Source: Fremontodendron californicum (taxonomy: Eukaryota > Streptophyta > Magnoliopsida > Malvales > Malvaceae). From it: a stretch of DNA of 64,000 nucleotides. The stretch spans positions 41,070,814 to 41,134,813 of the forward strand of contig JAULJL010000002.1 in the NCBI GenBank assembly GCA_030761205.1, given 5' to 3'. Positions 25,953-37,423 of this stretch are shown piece after piece; the first letter of the stretch is position 1; the number at the start of each line of letters is the position of its first letter. Both the position numbers and the translations under genes were made by a program. A model generated the notes under the pieces. That model made no database searches and was not told where the DNA came from. It was given only the letters and a program-made list of their open reading frames with translations.

Positions 25953-26725
25953 GATTTGAAATTGAATGGACAGTGGAGGGGAGTCGCTTCACAATTTCAC
26001 ATTACAGTCTCTTTTTCGTTTTCTTTGCCTATTTGCCTTTGATGAGTGGAAATCCACGAGCGCAAAAGCCTATCGGCTATCGGAACCCCGATATTCCGTC
26101 GTTTTGTGACCTACAGGAATATTGATAGGAAAACATATATTTGAGCCTTTTTTTTTTATATATTTTTTTAAGTTCTACATTTTATTGGTCTTTCTCAAAT
26201 TTCTAAAAAATGTAAAAATATATATATATATATATATATATTTTCACACGTAAATGAAGTTTTTAGATTTTATAAGTAAAGTTAGCATGATGTTATTTTT
26301 TATTATTTTTTTATTTTTAAATATGAGTAGAAATGATGATATCAATATAATTTAATTTAATTGAATTTTGATATTTATCTTAATTTTTTTTATATATAAT
26401 ATACATATAATGAATTAAATTTTTAAATTCGTAATGTATTTATGTTATTTTTATATCTATATTTTATTTTAAAAGTTATCATTAAATTAAAATATTTTAT
26501 ATAATTTATTATAAAATTTAATTTTAACTCTAAATTTATAATATTTTTTATGTTATAATCATATTCAATATATTTTGTATATTGCCAATAGTTAATAAAC
26601 TCAAAATAACGTGATGATTCAAATAATAGTAAAAAATTAAAATTTCCTTTGAAAACATACAAATATTGGCGGTTTATGTTATAAAGTCGGCATTTCTTTT
26701 TTTTTTTTTTCTTTAAAAGCGCTTG
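25953..26725. other. bHLH promoter region and AT-rich spacer
   Basis: The part near 25953-26130 is the likely promoter and 5' UTR of the bHLH gene. 26218-26240 is a TA dinucleotide run. The rest is AT-rich, with no gene supported (the 26423-26662 open frame is low-complexity). Confidence 0.45.
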
Positions 26726-26752
26726 TTGGTAGGTTTTTTTATTAAGATATTG

Positions 26753-26783
<31 letters not shown>

Positions 26784-26835
26784 CAAACTATCAACGTTTT
26801 TAAATTATATATTAAAATACGTTCATTTTAAAATC

Positions 26836-27065
26836 AGTTGAGAAGTCGTCATATAATATGGCGACTTACTAACTAATTTTTTTTTTTTTAAATCTTGCTC
26901 TGAAGTCGCCGTATCATATGGTGACTTCCGAGCTTTAAATTTTGTAAATTAAAATAATTAAACTTGGAAGTCGCCATATCATATGGCGATTTCCAAGTGC
27001 AATTTGTAAAAAAAATAAAATTATAATGTTGGGAAGTCGCCATTTGATATGGCGACTTCCCAACA
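26836..27065. repeat. Left palindrome array (four hairpin units)
   Basis: Four palindromes at 26836-26874, 26897-26933, 26962-26998 and 27027-27065, centre spacing 60-66 bp, separated by A/T linkers. The common core is AAGTCGCCATATNATATGG, continuing into CGACTT. Outer arms differ between units but pair within each unit: ACTTGG with CCAAGT, GTTGGG with CCCAAC, and GCTC with GAGC. Confidence 0.85.
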
Positions 27066-27593
27066 CCTTTTTTTTTTTTTACAAATTTTTAAATTTTAAA
27101 TTTTGTAATTAAAGTTTATTTTTTAATTTTAAAAATTAACATTATTAAAGTATTTTTGTAAAAAAAGTAATTTTTTAAAATTATTTTAAAAGCCTAAGTA
27201 ATATTTTTTTTATATATATAATAAATTAATTATATAATTTTACATTATTTAATTAATTCTAAACATATATTTTTATATTTTAATTAATTAATTATTTAAT
27301 TAATTAATTATACATTCAATTATATTACTGTTTTAAAACGGTAAAAAAAATTAACTTTGAAATTTAATTTTACAAAGTTAAAATTTTAAAATTAAATAAC
27401 AAAATTAATAATAAAATTTAAATAACAAAATTAATAATTAACCATTTAAAATTTTAAAAATAATGGTTAATTTTTACATTTAATGAAAGAAAAATACAAA
27501 AAGTACATGATTATTATACAAAACGTAAATTATTAAAAATATATTCTAAAAAATACATGATTATTATACAAAAAATACGTTTATTCTAATTAT

Positions 27594-29722
27594 TTACGGA
27601 CGAACTCCCGTATCGCATGGTGTTGAGCAACAATGTCGAGCTCTCCTATTGCGTGCTGGTTGCACCCGTCGTTGAACCTTGTAAGTGGGACGTATTCGTT
27701 GTCGACCTCGTCCTCGACCTACCGCCACTAGTTTTGGTTCTATGTAATCCGCATGCTCACCCACATCAGTCGATGGGAATACATTACTAGAGGGACCCAC
27801 ATGTTCTACATCAAAAAATGGAAATCCACTGCTTGAGGAGCCAGCACCTATAAAAGGAACTTGACTACTAGATGGACCTATAAGTGATGTAGTACCAAAT
27901 GCTAATGCTGACGTTGGGGTTCCAAACTGATACATTGAAGTTAGATATGCTGAGCTTGGACTTGGGGTGAAGAGCTGGTCATCTAACCTCGTCGTTGGCG
28001 GTTCTGGTCGGTAACACTCATCAACATCAAATCCGGGGTGACTAACAGAATAAAGATGATTGGATGCTACGTCATGTTCTGGTTGAGGTTGAGGATGACT
28101 AAACGACATCCTCAGTGCAGTGAACTCCGCCACATGTGATGAGGTCAGTTGACACGTCCGCCCACGTTGTCGGCTAGGTCTAGGAACTTCCATTTCGTGT
28201 GTAGGACGGACTGGATTTGAAGTTTGTGCGGGAATAACATACTCCTAACATCCTCAAACTCCAACGGTGGACAAATAAAAGATCGACCTTCATTTTTAAA
28301 CTATCTTATGAAATCAGCATATGATTTGAAATTATTACGAACAATGGGTACATCTGTCGAAATTTGTTCAGAACGTTGATTCCACAAATGGATCCATTGT
28401 CGATGTTTTGTAGGTCACTCTACATATGCAAAGCATATCAATGCAGTGTTTGCTATCCATATATTGCAATTATTAGTTGTATCCGATGGAAGACATGCCA
28501 TAATTTGATTTGAAGTATACGGCATCAACACAAACTGCGAATAATTATTACAAATTATTAGTTTCATATGGATTAAATACAAAAATACTTGAATGTAACA
28601 ATCAAAACATTTACATTTTGATATGCTTCTCGATCTAGTCTTTATCTTATAATTCGAAAGTCGAGCGGAATATCGCTACAATCTTTAGGATGACTCCACC
28701 TGTTAAAAAGCATATAAAATATTAATAGACTTAATAAAAATAAAAGTTCGTACAAAATTAATAAAATAGTCAAGATTATTACCTGTTTGCCCAGGCGAAA
28801 ATTTCCCGCGCGGAGTAAGAAATGACAGTTAATGCCAAGCCCATGACTGCAGAAGCAGTAAACATCCACCTATGTCATGGCAGTCGAGAATTGTAGCCCG
28901 ACACAGTTCTCTATACGAAACCGCCAAACACGCAGAATCCCAACTATAATTTGCTGCGTGCTCTAAATCACGAAGCAATGGAAGATACATTAAATGTACC
29001 CAACTACTCGATTTGTCCGGCATTAGCATTCCTCCAATTAAATGTAAAATATATGCTATAGCAGCATATTTTACCTCTTATTCGCTTGCGTGTTCGGAGA
29101 GATTTTGCAATGACTGCAGCCACGTTTTTGTCACCATTGAGCCCTTCAAACACTATTCTGGAGGTACAACGCCCAATAAATTTTAGCACTCTTCATTCCA
29201 ATCTAGAAGACTTACGCCTGTAACTGGCATGCCATCCACTGGTAGTCCAAGTTGGAACGCAACATCTTCTAAAGTGATTGTGCATTCATCACACGGCAAA
29301 TGAAAAGTGTGCATCTCATGTCTCCATTGTTCAAACAACGCGCTAATTAAGTCCGGCAGAAGCATACATTGTCGAATTTGACTTGCATAATAAAATCCGA
29401 CACTTTTTAAGTGGTCGATAATAGATGGATACGGATTTTCAAAAAAAAATTTCCTCGATCGTAAGACACGAACAGAGTCCTGTTCATATTTAATTAAATT
29501 AAATAATTATAAAATCATAAAAAAATTAATAATGCAATCTCTTTGAAATATAATTAATTATGAAATTATTATTATAAATAATAATTTTATCAAAATTAAT
29601 AACAAAATTAATACAAAATTAATAATGATAAATTATAAAAAATATGATAAAAAATTACTAACCTCTTCATATATAACCGCGGATATGTGCTTATCTTGCA
29701 ATCTCAATAACGAATAAGCCAT
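27594..29722 (-). pseudogene. Plant mobile domain (PMD, MAIN/PP7L-like) pseudogene
   Basis: Start at 29722 (MAYSLLRLQDKHISAVIYEE, exon 29722-29663, donor GTTAGT), then an exon from 29479 encoding DHLKSVGFYYASQIRQ, LITLE-type PMD residues (ECTITLEDVAFQLGLPVDG) and PVTGVSLLDWNEEC. The aminotransferase-like/PMD signature continues in a different frame as IAYILHLIGGMLMPDKSSSW, WVHLMYLPLLRDLEHAANYS, YRELCRA and LLLLQSWAW. Lesions seen: in-frame stops at 29183-29185 and 29153-29155, a frame change before 29029, and a stop at 28829-28831 just after SWAWH. A Ser/Pro-rich, RGRGR-containing C-terminal part survives as an open frame at 27594-28193. PMD proteins occur both as host genes (MAIN, MAIL, PP7L) and inside transposons; the flanking inverted repeats point to the latter. 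Confidence 0.75.
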
Positions 29723-29938
29723 TTGAATTCGTATACTAAGAAAAAATTTTAGAGAGAGAGAGTAGTAAATAAAATTTGTGTGAAAAAATATGAAGGGAAG
29801 TGGGGTATTTATAGGGGTGGTGGGTGGGCAACGGTCAATTGATTGTTGCCAAATTCAAATTTTTATTTTATCCGTTTTACAACGGTTTAAATTTAATTTA
29901 TTTTTTTAATGTTTAAAATTTAAAATTTTAAACAAAAG

Positions 29939-30093
29939 TAGTTCGAAAGTCGTCATATTATATGGCGACTTTCGAACTAATTTTTTAAAAAAATTTACAA
30001 AATATAGGTCAGAAGTCGTCATATCATATGGCGACTTCTGACCTATAAAAAACATTTAAAAAAAAAAAAAAAAATCGTTATATCATATGACGA
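29939..30093. repeat. Right palindrome array (three hairpin units)
   Basis: Palindromes at 29939-29979, 30003-30047 and 30075-30093 (the last is degenerate). They use the same core as the left array, with AAGTCGTCATAT on one arm and ATATGGCGACTT on the other. Outer arms are TAGTTCG with CGAACTA, and TATAGGTCAG with CTGACCTATA. Spacing is again about 60-66 bp. Confidence 0.85.
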
Positions 30094-30258
30094 CTTCTCA
30101 TGAGACTTTTTTTTAAACGTATTTCGGTATTTAATTTAACAATATAGATAATTTGATAAAAAAAAAAAAATTTAACAATATTTTGATAAATTAGTCCTTG
30201 AGAGAGGCGTAAAGTAAACCCAAAGAAGCGAGGGAAAAAAAGGAAAAGGAAACCGAAG

Positions 30259-33200
30259 ATGTCGGGCATGGGAGACGGGTACGTTGGTACGGCCCAAGAC
30301 GCAGTGAGGATCCGACGTCTGGAGAAGCAGAGAGAAGCCGAGCGCCGCAAAATCCAAGAGCTTAAAACCAAGTCCGCCTCCGATAAGGGCGAACCTGGTC
30401 TCCTTCAATTCGGCTCAAGTACGTCCGAGGTCCGTCTCTCCTTCCCCCCTATAATTCGTAACCCTAGGGTTTTACTTTCCTTCCTTTTCCCCTTTCGAGA
30501 TCTATTAGTTTCATTTGATTCATCTTTCTTTCTTTCTTTCTTTTGTTTTTGTTTGTTTCTTCAGATTCTTGAGACTGCATTTAAAAAAGAAACTGTTGGT
30601 TTGGTGACAAGAGAGCAATATGTCGAGAAGGTAATTTAGTCTTAATTGTTCATTCCATTCATATAACTTATTTCTTCTTATTAAAATAAGGTGCCTTACC
30701 CGAATTGCTATTGATACTTTGATAGAGAGTTAATATCCGAAACAAAATCGAAGAGGAAGAGAAGGAGAAACTCCAGAAGCTTCAACAAGAGTAAGTCGCA
30801 TATATAATATTTTTATTTTTCTATGGATTTTTTTCTTTATTTAGTTAATTCTTTGTTCTCGTAATATTGTAGAGAGGAAGAGCTTCAGTTGCAAAACCGT
30901 AGAAAGAGGAAGCTTAAGGGGCTCGACTATCTTTTGCTGATGATATGGAGAATGGAAGTGAAGAGGAAGATGCCGAAAACAGTGAGAATTGATCGGTTTC
31001 ATTTTACTCTTAAAAATGTTATAGTAATAGATATTTGGCTTTTGCAATATAATTTGTATGTCTCAATTCTCAAATATATAAATATTGTAGCTTGGTGATG
31101 CGATTAAAAAAAGATGCTGTCAAAGGTATTTGGTCTTGATAAAATTTTACTGCACAAAACTTGTTATCTTGTGTTCTGTTCCACTTATCTATAGTGTGCA
31201 GAGATCTAGATTTGTTTTGTCTGTGGTAATCAAGTAATACATGGAGAGACCCAACAATATAAGAGTGTTGTTATTTCACCTAGGTTGATTAATAATTGGA
31301 AATGGTACTAGGGTGTTTTGCTTGTTGTCTTCATGGATCATTTCCCTCTCCAAAATGGTGATTTAATTTCTTTCATATTCCAGTATTTCAATCAGTTTTT
31401 CTTAATACTTTTTGTGGGCCACATATTGGTTCACATCATTAAGGATTTAGTCTATATAGTTCATTGGGTCAATGAACATGGAGGATTAGCATAGGAGCAT
31501 AAAATTTTGTTGCCATTGTAAGCATTCACTACCTTTTGAGTCCTTCAGTTGTTGTTGTGGGCTGTCCTGCCAAGTGTCATGGATGTTGTGCTATTGACTT
31601 GTTGGTGTCATTCATTCTGAGAATGTTGTCTAGGTGGCATTTGGATATCTTTACGGCTCTCTATATGGGGTAATTGAATTTCTGGCAATGATAGATAACA
31701 ACAGCTCTTTCATTTGCATGCTGGAACCTAGATTTATTTATTATAGATTTTTCACTGTTATTTAACTTAATTATTTTATCACTGCTGTGAACTATAGTTT
31801 GATTTTTGAGATCCTGCTCTTTGTTATATATAGTTGGAAATAAGATGAGATTTTTGCATTTTTTGTTTAATATACATTTTTCAATGTTGATTTAGTTTCT
31901 AGAGACGTAAACTTCATTGTTGATTCTTTCATATGCTTGACTCAAGATAGCATCTTCCATTATGCTTTGTGCAGAAAATTCAGAACCAAAGAGGTTTACT
32001 CGTGGAAAATTTTGCAAAGATCCCACAGTGGAAACAAGCTTTCTGCCTGACAGGTGACATTTCTCTCTATATGTTTGTGTCCGATGGTGTTCCATGCATT
32101 TATATGCATGTACTTGCATGTGTATGTTTGTAGCAGAATTGGACCTAACATTGAGCTTAGGGTTGACGAGGATGATCTTTCAGTGAACGGGAGGCAGAGG
32201 AGCAAGCTGAGCGTGAAAGGCTGCTGAAAAAGTGGATTTGTGAACAGGAGCAAATTAAGAGTAAGCTTTTCTTCTGACATTTTCCTTTTTGACATGGATG
32301 CATGAAAAATAGTGTCTTGACCTAGTTTTTTTTTGTGTTTCAGATGAACTCCTTGAAATTACTTACAGTTACTGGGATGGAGCAGGCCATAGACGAGTGA
32401 TCCAGGCAAGTAAAACTACCTAAACAAAATTTACCTATTTGAATGCTTTTATTTTCTGATTCCTTTCTTTTTTATTTTAGCCATCATTTTAATCGTTTCT
32501 GTTTTTCTGTTGTTTAGGTACATAAGGGTGATACCATAGGAGAATTCCTTCGAGCAGTACAGCAGCAACTTGCACCAGTGTTTAGAGAGATTCGAACAAC
32601 TACAGTGGAAAACCTGCTTTACGTGAAAGAAGATCTTATCATTCCTCATGTGAGTTGAATATAAAATTGGGCTCTTAACTACAACTAGGATGTTTAATGT
32701 GCTTAATGGATGCTAACCAATTTCATTTCATTTCTTTTCATGTTTCTGAAAGTTCAGCAACATAGCTTCTATGAGCTGATTGTTAACAAGGCGAGGGGCA
32801 AAAGTGGACCGGTAACAATTAAAGCTCTATAAATTGTTCTGCATATCAGTTGCCATTTATTGCCTGTTACAAGTGGTTCTATCTTTTGCTGGTTAAAGTT
32901 GTTTTATTTATTCTCTTGAATCTGAGGGAAAAAACAAATTAGCATCAGCAGTCTGCTGTTCAAGCATTTTGAGAGTGCTAAATCATCCTACATTTTAGTC
33001 CTGGTAGAGTTTATTAGCACCCATTGCTTATTAACGTTGTTTTTCCTTTTTTCTCAAACAGCTTTTCCATTTTGATGTGCATGAAGATGTACGAACGATA
33101 GCTGATGCTACAATTGAGAAAGACGAGGTATTTTCCCGTCCTCTCATTGTTACTTGAAGAGGTTAAAAATCAGTAGTATAGCATAGTGTATATAATGAAC

Positions 33201-33515
33201 TCATTTTCTCCAATTGTCGACAGTCGCATGCTGGTAAAGTAGTCGAGAGACATTGGTACGAAAAGAACAAGCACATCTTCCCTGCTTCAAGATGGGAGGT
33301 ACTTTCTCCCTCTTTTTATATGTGCTTGCGTGTGTAGCAAGTTTGATTTGCTTGCTTGTGATGTGATGCAATGGAACCTTCTTAGGAGAATTATTGTGAT
33401 TTATTTTAGTTGTTTAAGAGTGAAGACTTAAGTTTTAGTTGTTATTTGTGTTTGTACATGGCAGATATATGACCCGATAAACAAATGGGAGCGCTACACC
33501 ATCCATGGAGATTGA
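30259..33515 (+). CDS. XCT: XAP5 CIRCADIAN TIMEKEEPER / FAM50-like gene, apparently frameshifted
   Basis: Homologue of the nuclear XAP5 (FAM50) protein, which in Arabidopsis affects circadian timing, splicing and small-RNA pathways. Exons: 30259-30429, 30565-30630, 30726-30790, 30873-30981, 31975-32053, 32184-32260, 32344-32405, 32518-32649, 32758-32811, 33062-33127, 33224-33298 and 33475-33515. The N-terminus (MSGMGDGYVGTAQDAVRIRR) and XAP5 domain (EITYSYWDGAGHRRVIQ, LLYVKEDLIIPHQHSFYELI, FHFDVHEDVRTIADATIEKD, YEKNKHIFPASRWEIYDP) are clear. In exon 4, however, the frame breaks between KRKLKG (to 30921) and RLSFADDMENGSEEEDAEN (from 30924). All later exons follow the second frame; read as is, translation ends near 32227, before the XAP5 domain. 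Intron 7 has a GC donor (CAG/GCAAGT). Either a recent pseudogene or a local sequence error. Confidence 0.85.
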
Positions 33516-34099
33516 TGATTAGTCGTAGCCGGAGCCTCATGGCCATGGGATGGGATGGGATCATGGGAGGACCTGATTGTATTTATTTTTAATGGATTTG
33601 TTTATTATTATCCATTATTGCCTTACTTGCTTGGGCCTTCATCTTGTATCTCACATTTTTTATATTATTTAGATTAGATTTACACCTTAGAGATGAGATT
33701 TGGAAGTTGATAATGCAAGGACGTGTTTTGGTCTGATTTTTTAGGAACTCTCCAAGAAAAAAGAAAAAGATAATTTGTTTGAATTATTCGGTGGATATAT
33801 CAAATTCACTCAGAAATACACACAAAATTTCCAGCAAAGCTGTTTTTTAGTTAGTAATATTAAAAAGAACGGTAATAGGCAGTTTGTTTCTCATGGACCC
33901 AAAACGACGCTGTTTAAATTTATCCAAGGACAAATGAAGAAACACTAGTGGTAGGCGGACGTAGTATTATTTAAGCACGCCGTTGACCAAAGATCCGATG
34001 TTCGGCTCTGTTATTTGGTCTGATATTTGTAGGCGTTCCTAACCCCAGCCCTTATTAGTATATCTCACACACCATTATTTTCTTTTTTTTCCTTTGACG
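33516..34099. other. Intergenic between XCT and TRAP-alpha
   Basis: About 580 bp, expected to hold the XCT 3' UTR and the TRAP-alpha promoter. No further feature is recognised. Confidence 0.5.
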
Positions 34100-37000
34100 A
34101 TGGCAATGAAAAGTTTCAGGGTTTTCTTCTTTGCTCTACTCCTCCTCGCCACCTCTCCTCTCCTCCAAGGTTTGTAAATTATTTTTCAGATCTAGATCTA
34201 TTCGCTTTGATTTAACATTAAATTATCTATTTATGCTTATCGATTCATTTATTTCTGCGGAGTCTCCATCTTACTTTTTGATTTTCTGCTTGCATTCTTA
34301 CTGCGATTGTTTTGATCTGTTGAAATGAGATGCAATTTCATTCGTTTAGTGCTTTTAGGTTTGACTTTTCTTTTTACATCCATGGGAGATTGATTTGTTT
34401 CTCTCGATTTATGATTCGATAGTGGGAATTTGATCATTGTTGCATTGCATGTCCCTGAAATTTCATTTATTTATTTTTTTTTTTTTTGAAAAAAGCTTGG
34501 GCATCGTGTCGAATTGTCGATAACTTTTCTTACTGTTACTTTAATGGTTTTTAAAAGTTCAGCTTAGCTTTCCTTTTTGCTCTAAGGAAAGGCAACGAAA
34601 AGAGTGTTTGTCAAGTATTTTTCTTTTTTGGCCAAAATGCTTGTCAAGTACTTTGATGTCCTTTTCTATAACATTCTTGAAGTGGTTATTTCTCGATGTT
34701 GAATTTGTTTGTTGCATTAATTCTAGTTTACCTTTTGCTTCTCATAAATTAATTAATAGATAAATAGTCATATTGTTTTAAATTATGGTGTGACATAAAT
34801 TTTCTTTTGTGTGATAGTTGCTAGGTGTCAATCAGAAGCAGAGGCAGATGTTGCAGAAGCTGTTGAAGGAGGTGATCTCGGGATTGTTGGCGAGGATTTT
34901 CAGGATTTTGGTGATGGGAATTTTGGCCCAGCTCTGGGAGTTGAAACTGTCTGCGTTTTCCCCAAAAATAGCGCCAAATGTAAGAACTTTTTGATGTTCT
35001 ATGAGTTTGAGAGTGATGTGCATTTTTATTTCATTGGTAACGGCTAACTTTTTTTCTCGGGCAGTGATTCTGGCTGGAGAAGAGACTGAACTCCTAGTTG
35101 GGATGGAAAATGTTGGTAATTAACTTGTCTTCACAACATTACTGCCTTGTTTTACAATGCAATGTGATGTTATGTGTTGAAATAGGTTAATTTATCTGTC
35201 TTTAGTTGGCTATGCTTAAATGCTTACCTCTTTTGCATTAGCCATTCGGGTCCTTCTCTCTTATGCTTAGCTTAGTTCTTTAAATTGCAGGGGAGTCACC
35301 TGTGAATGTCATTGCAATCAAAGCCAGTGTCCATCTCCCTTTTGATCATCGTATGCTTGTTCAAAATCTTACAGCACAGGTAATCATAGGTTTTCTTAAT
35401 ATTGTGCTGGTTAAAATTTTCAAATCCTCGTGAGTCATTAGTTAGTTCAGTTTTAATTTTGATTATTTCCTTACTTAAAATCTTTGCATAATTGAATATC
35501 TTGCCCTTTAGTTATATAAGTAAAATTAAACATTCATTTGAGTTTGTTTTTCTAGATCATTTTCATATTTGCTTTCTTATCCTATGTTGTCTACGAAGTT
35601 AAAAGGCATTGATTGAATCATGCATGTTCTCTTGCTGATATGGTATCTTTATTGAATGTCTTAAATATCCATTGTCAAACATATGGCCAATACTATGAGT
35701 TTTATGTATTGTGACAGATTATTTTGTGTTCCCCTTGTAACTGCTTACCTACTTTGATCAGCTTTAACAGTTATAGTGGAGTTGATTATTTTTGCCGATG
35801 CTAATTAATATGATGGATGGATGTTGCACTTGCATTGAGAGTTATATTTCAGTTTAAGAAACAATAGCAGAGAGTGTGGCACTAATATAGATTTTGCTGT
35901 ATCTGTAACTGTTAGGTGTAGACCTTACATTGATTTTAAGATTGGATACTGAGCGTGTAAATACAGTTTAGACCTTCATGCTCTAATTGGTCACTGTGCA
36001 ATTATAATGCTGTGCTGCTGGTTTTGACTATTTTGTGGTTTAAGTTTTGAGTTTTTTTTTTGTACTTTATTATCAAATGCTTGTTGCATTATTTGAAAAA
36101 GGTCTTGAGCTTCTCTATGACTAAAAAGTTGATCATGCACCTCATTATCTTGGAGTTTTACAGCCTATGTTGTTGGATTGAAACTGCCTTGTGATATTTG
36201 CTTGTAGATTCTGTAACTGAAAATGTCTGTTTTAATATAGGGCTTTAACAATGCGTCTGTATCCCCTTCAGCGCAAGCAACTTTCCCTTACATATTTGCT
36301 GTTAGCAAGTATTTACAGGTAAATGATTACTCTGGGAGTTTTATTCCCTAGAACTGTATATAAATTCTTTTTGTGAGGAGGACAGTTATGCAGTTAAGCT
36401 TACACGTCGAGAACTTTGATGCAGCCTGGAACTTTTGATCTTGTGGGTACGATTGTCTATGAAATTGACCAGCACCCATACCAAAATACATTCTATAATG
36501 GTACCATTGAAGTTGTTGAGGCTGGTGTTTTCCTCAGTGTTGAGTCTGTTTTTCTTGTTACCCTCGGGATTGCACTTCTTGTTCTCCTTGGTTTATGGCT
36601 TCATGGTCAATTTCAGCGTATCTCCAAGGTATTCTAATTGTGCCACCTTCAGTTATATTAATTTGCTCCAGTTACTATGTTTGACAATATAGTATGCATG
36701 AGACAGGATGAACATATGTTAGGCTTTTTGCTGATGGAAAGTATTGTTGGATATCTCTTAGAAAAGGGCACATCCATGTATACATGGAGGAAAATCTACA
36801 TTGTTCTAGCATTAATGACCTAATTTCAAATTGTCAGAAAGCTGTTGTGCTGTGAATGTTGAATATTTGTAATTTTTATTCTTACATTGAAGAAACCTTC
36901 TACTTGCAATGTTACTTTATCGTGGCATGCACACTTGTATGGAGAGAGAGCCATAGGGACAAGTGCTTGTATCTATTTATTCATGTTTATTGTATTTCTT

Positions 37001-37423
37001 TTACGGAATAAACCTAATATGTTTGCCTTTATTATTTTGTTAGAAAACTAAGAGGGCTCCAAAGGTGGAAGTCGGAACTGGGACTACTGATGCCTCATTG
37101 GATGAATGGCTTCAGGTTATGGCTTGGCTTATGCATCATCATTACTTCCCATAATTTTCTATTGCTGTTAGCTTTGCTTTTCTTTTCACTCCATTCACCC
37201 TCGACTGCTCGAATGTCATATCTGTTTAATCAATGGCCATCGTTGGGATTATGGACCTCTGTCCTAAATATAGAATATCATGAGTTCATTGCAGACTTCA
37301 TTAATCATTAACAATCTCTGTAGGAGTGTAGGACTGTTGCTGATAATTTCCTGTTTTGGCTGTCTTAATTTTCAGGGAACTGCTTACACTCAATCAGCTT
37401 CCAAATCAAAGAAGAAGAAGTAG
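34100..37423 (+). CDS. Translocon-associated protein subunit alpha (TRAP-alpha)
   Basis: ER membrane protein associated with the Sec61 translocon (signal-sequence receptor alpha). Exons: 34100-34169, 34818-34979, 35065-35115, 35291-35379, 36241-36318, 36425-36628, 37044-37115 and 37376-37423. Phases agree, giving 257 residues. The signal peptide is residues 1 to about 28 (MAMKSFRVFFFALLLLATSP, then LLQVARCQS). A short acidic region (EAEADVAEAVEGGD) follows, then the TRAP-alpha lumenal domain, with N-glycosylation sequons in QNLT, NNAS and YNGT. One membrane span lies at about residues 191-210 (VFLVTLGIALLVLLGLWLHG), with a basic cytosolic tail ending SKSKKKK. A second in-frame Met at codon 3 could also serve as start. 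In Arabidopsis the orthologue lies between XCT and plastid TPI as I recall. Confidence 0.92.

Larger units (their letters stand above)
26726..30192 (-). mobile_element. Inverted-repeat element carrying a PMD pseudogene and palindrome arrays
   Basis: Outer ends are imperfect inverted repeats. The left end (ATTAAGATATTGCTAA, a TA run, ATCAAACTATC, then AAAATACGTT to about 26835) mirrors the right end read in reverse (ATCAAAATATTGTTAAA, a T-run, ATCAAATTATC, then GAAATACGTT, about 30105-30192). Inside each end is a palindrome array (26836-27065 and 29939-30093), and between them the PMD pseudogene. No transposase is visible, so the element looks non-autonomous or decayed. Long ends plus a PMD gene suggest a MULE-type element, but I found no target duplication and the outermost borders are approximate. 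Confidence 0.65.

Noticed and set aside
27594..28193. Independent gene of 199 residues
   Set aside because: It lies at the expected 3' position of the PMD frame inside the same element, has the Ser/Pro- and RG-rich composition seen after PMD domains, and lacks its own promoter signal; treated as part of the pseudogene.
26836..30093. CRISPR-like array
   Set aside because: Units are palindromes separated by A/T linkers, inside an inverted-repeat transposon in a plant genome. There are no spacers of constant length and no cas genes.
32130..32183. Alternative XCT exon start giving RIGPNIELRVDEDDLS
   Set aside because: The downstream acceptor at 32183 joins LPD to SEREAEEQAERE, the family sequence; the earlier one puts the next exon out of frame.
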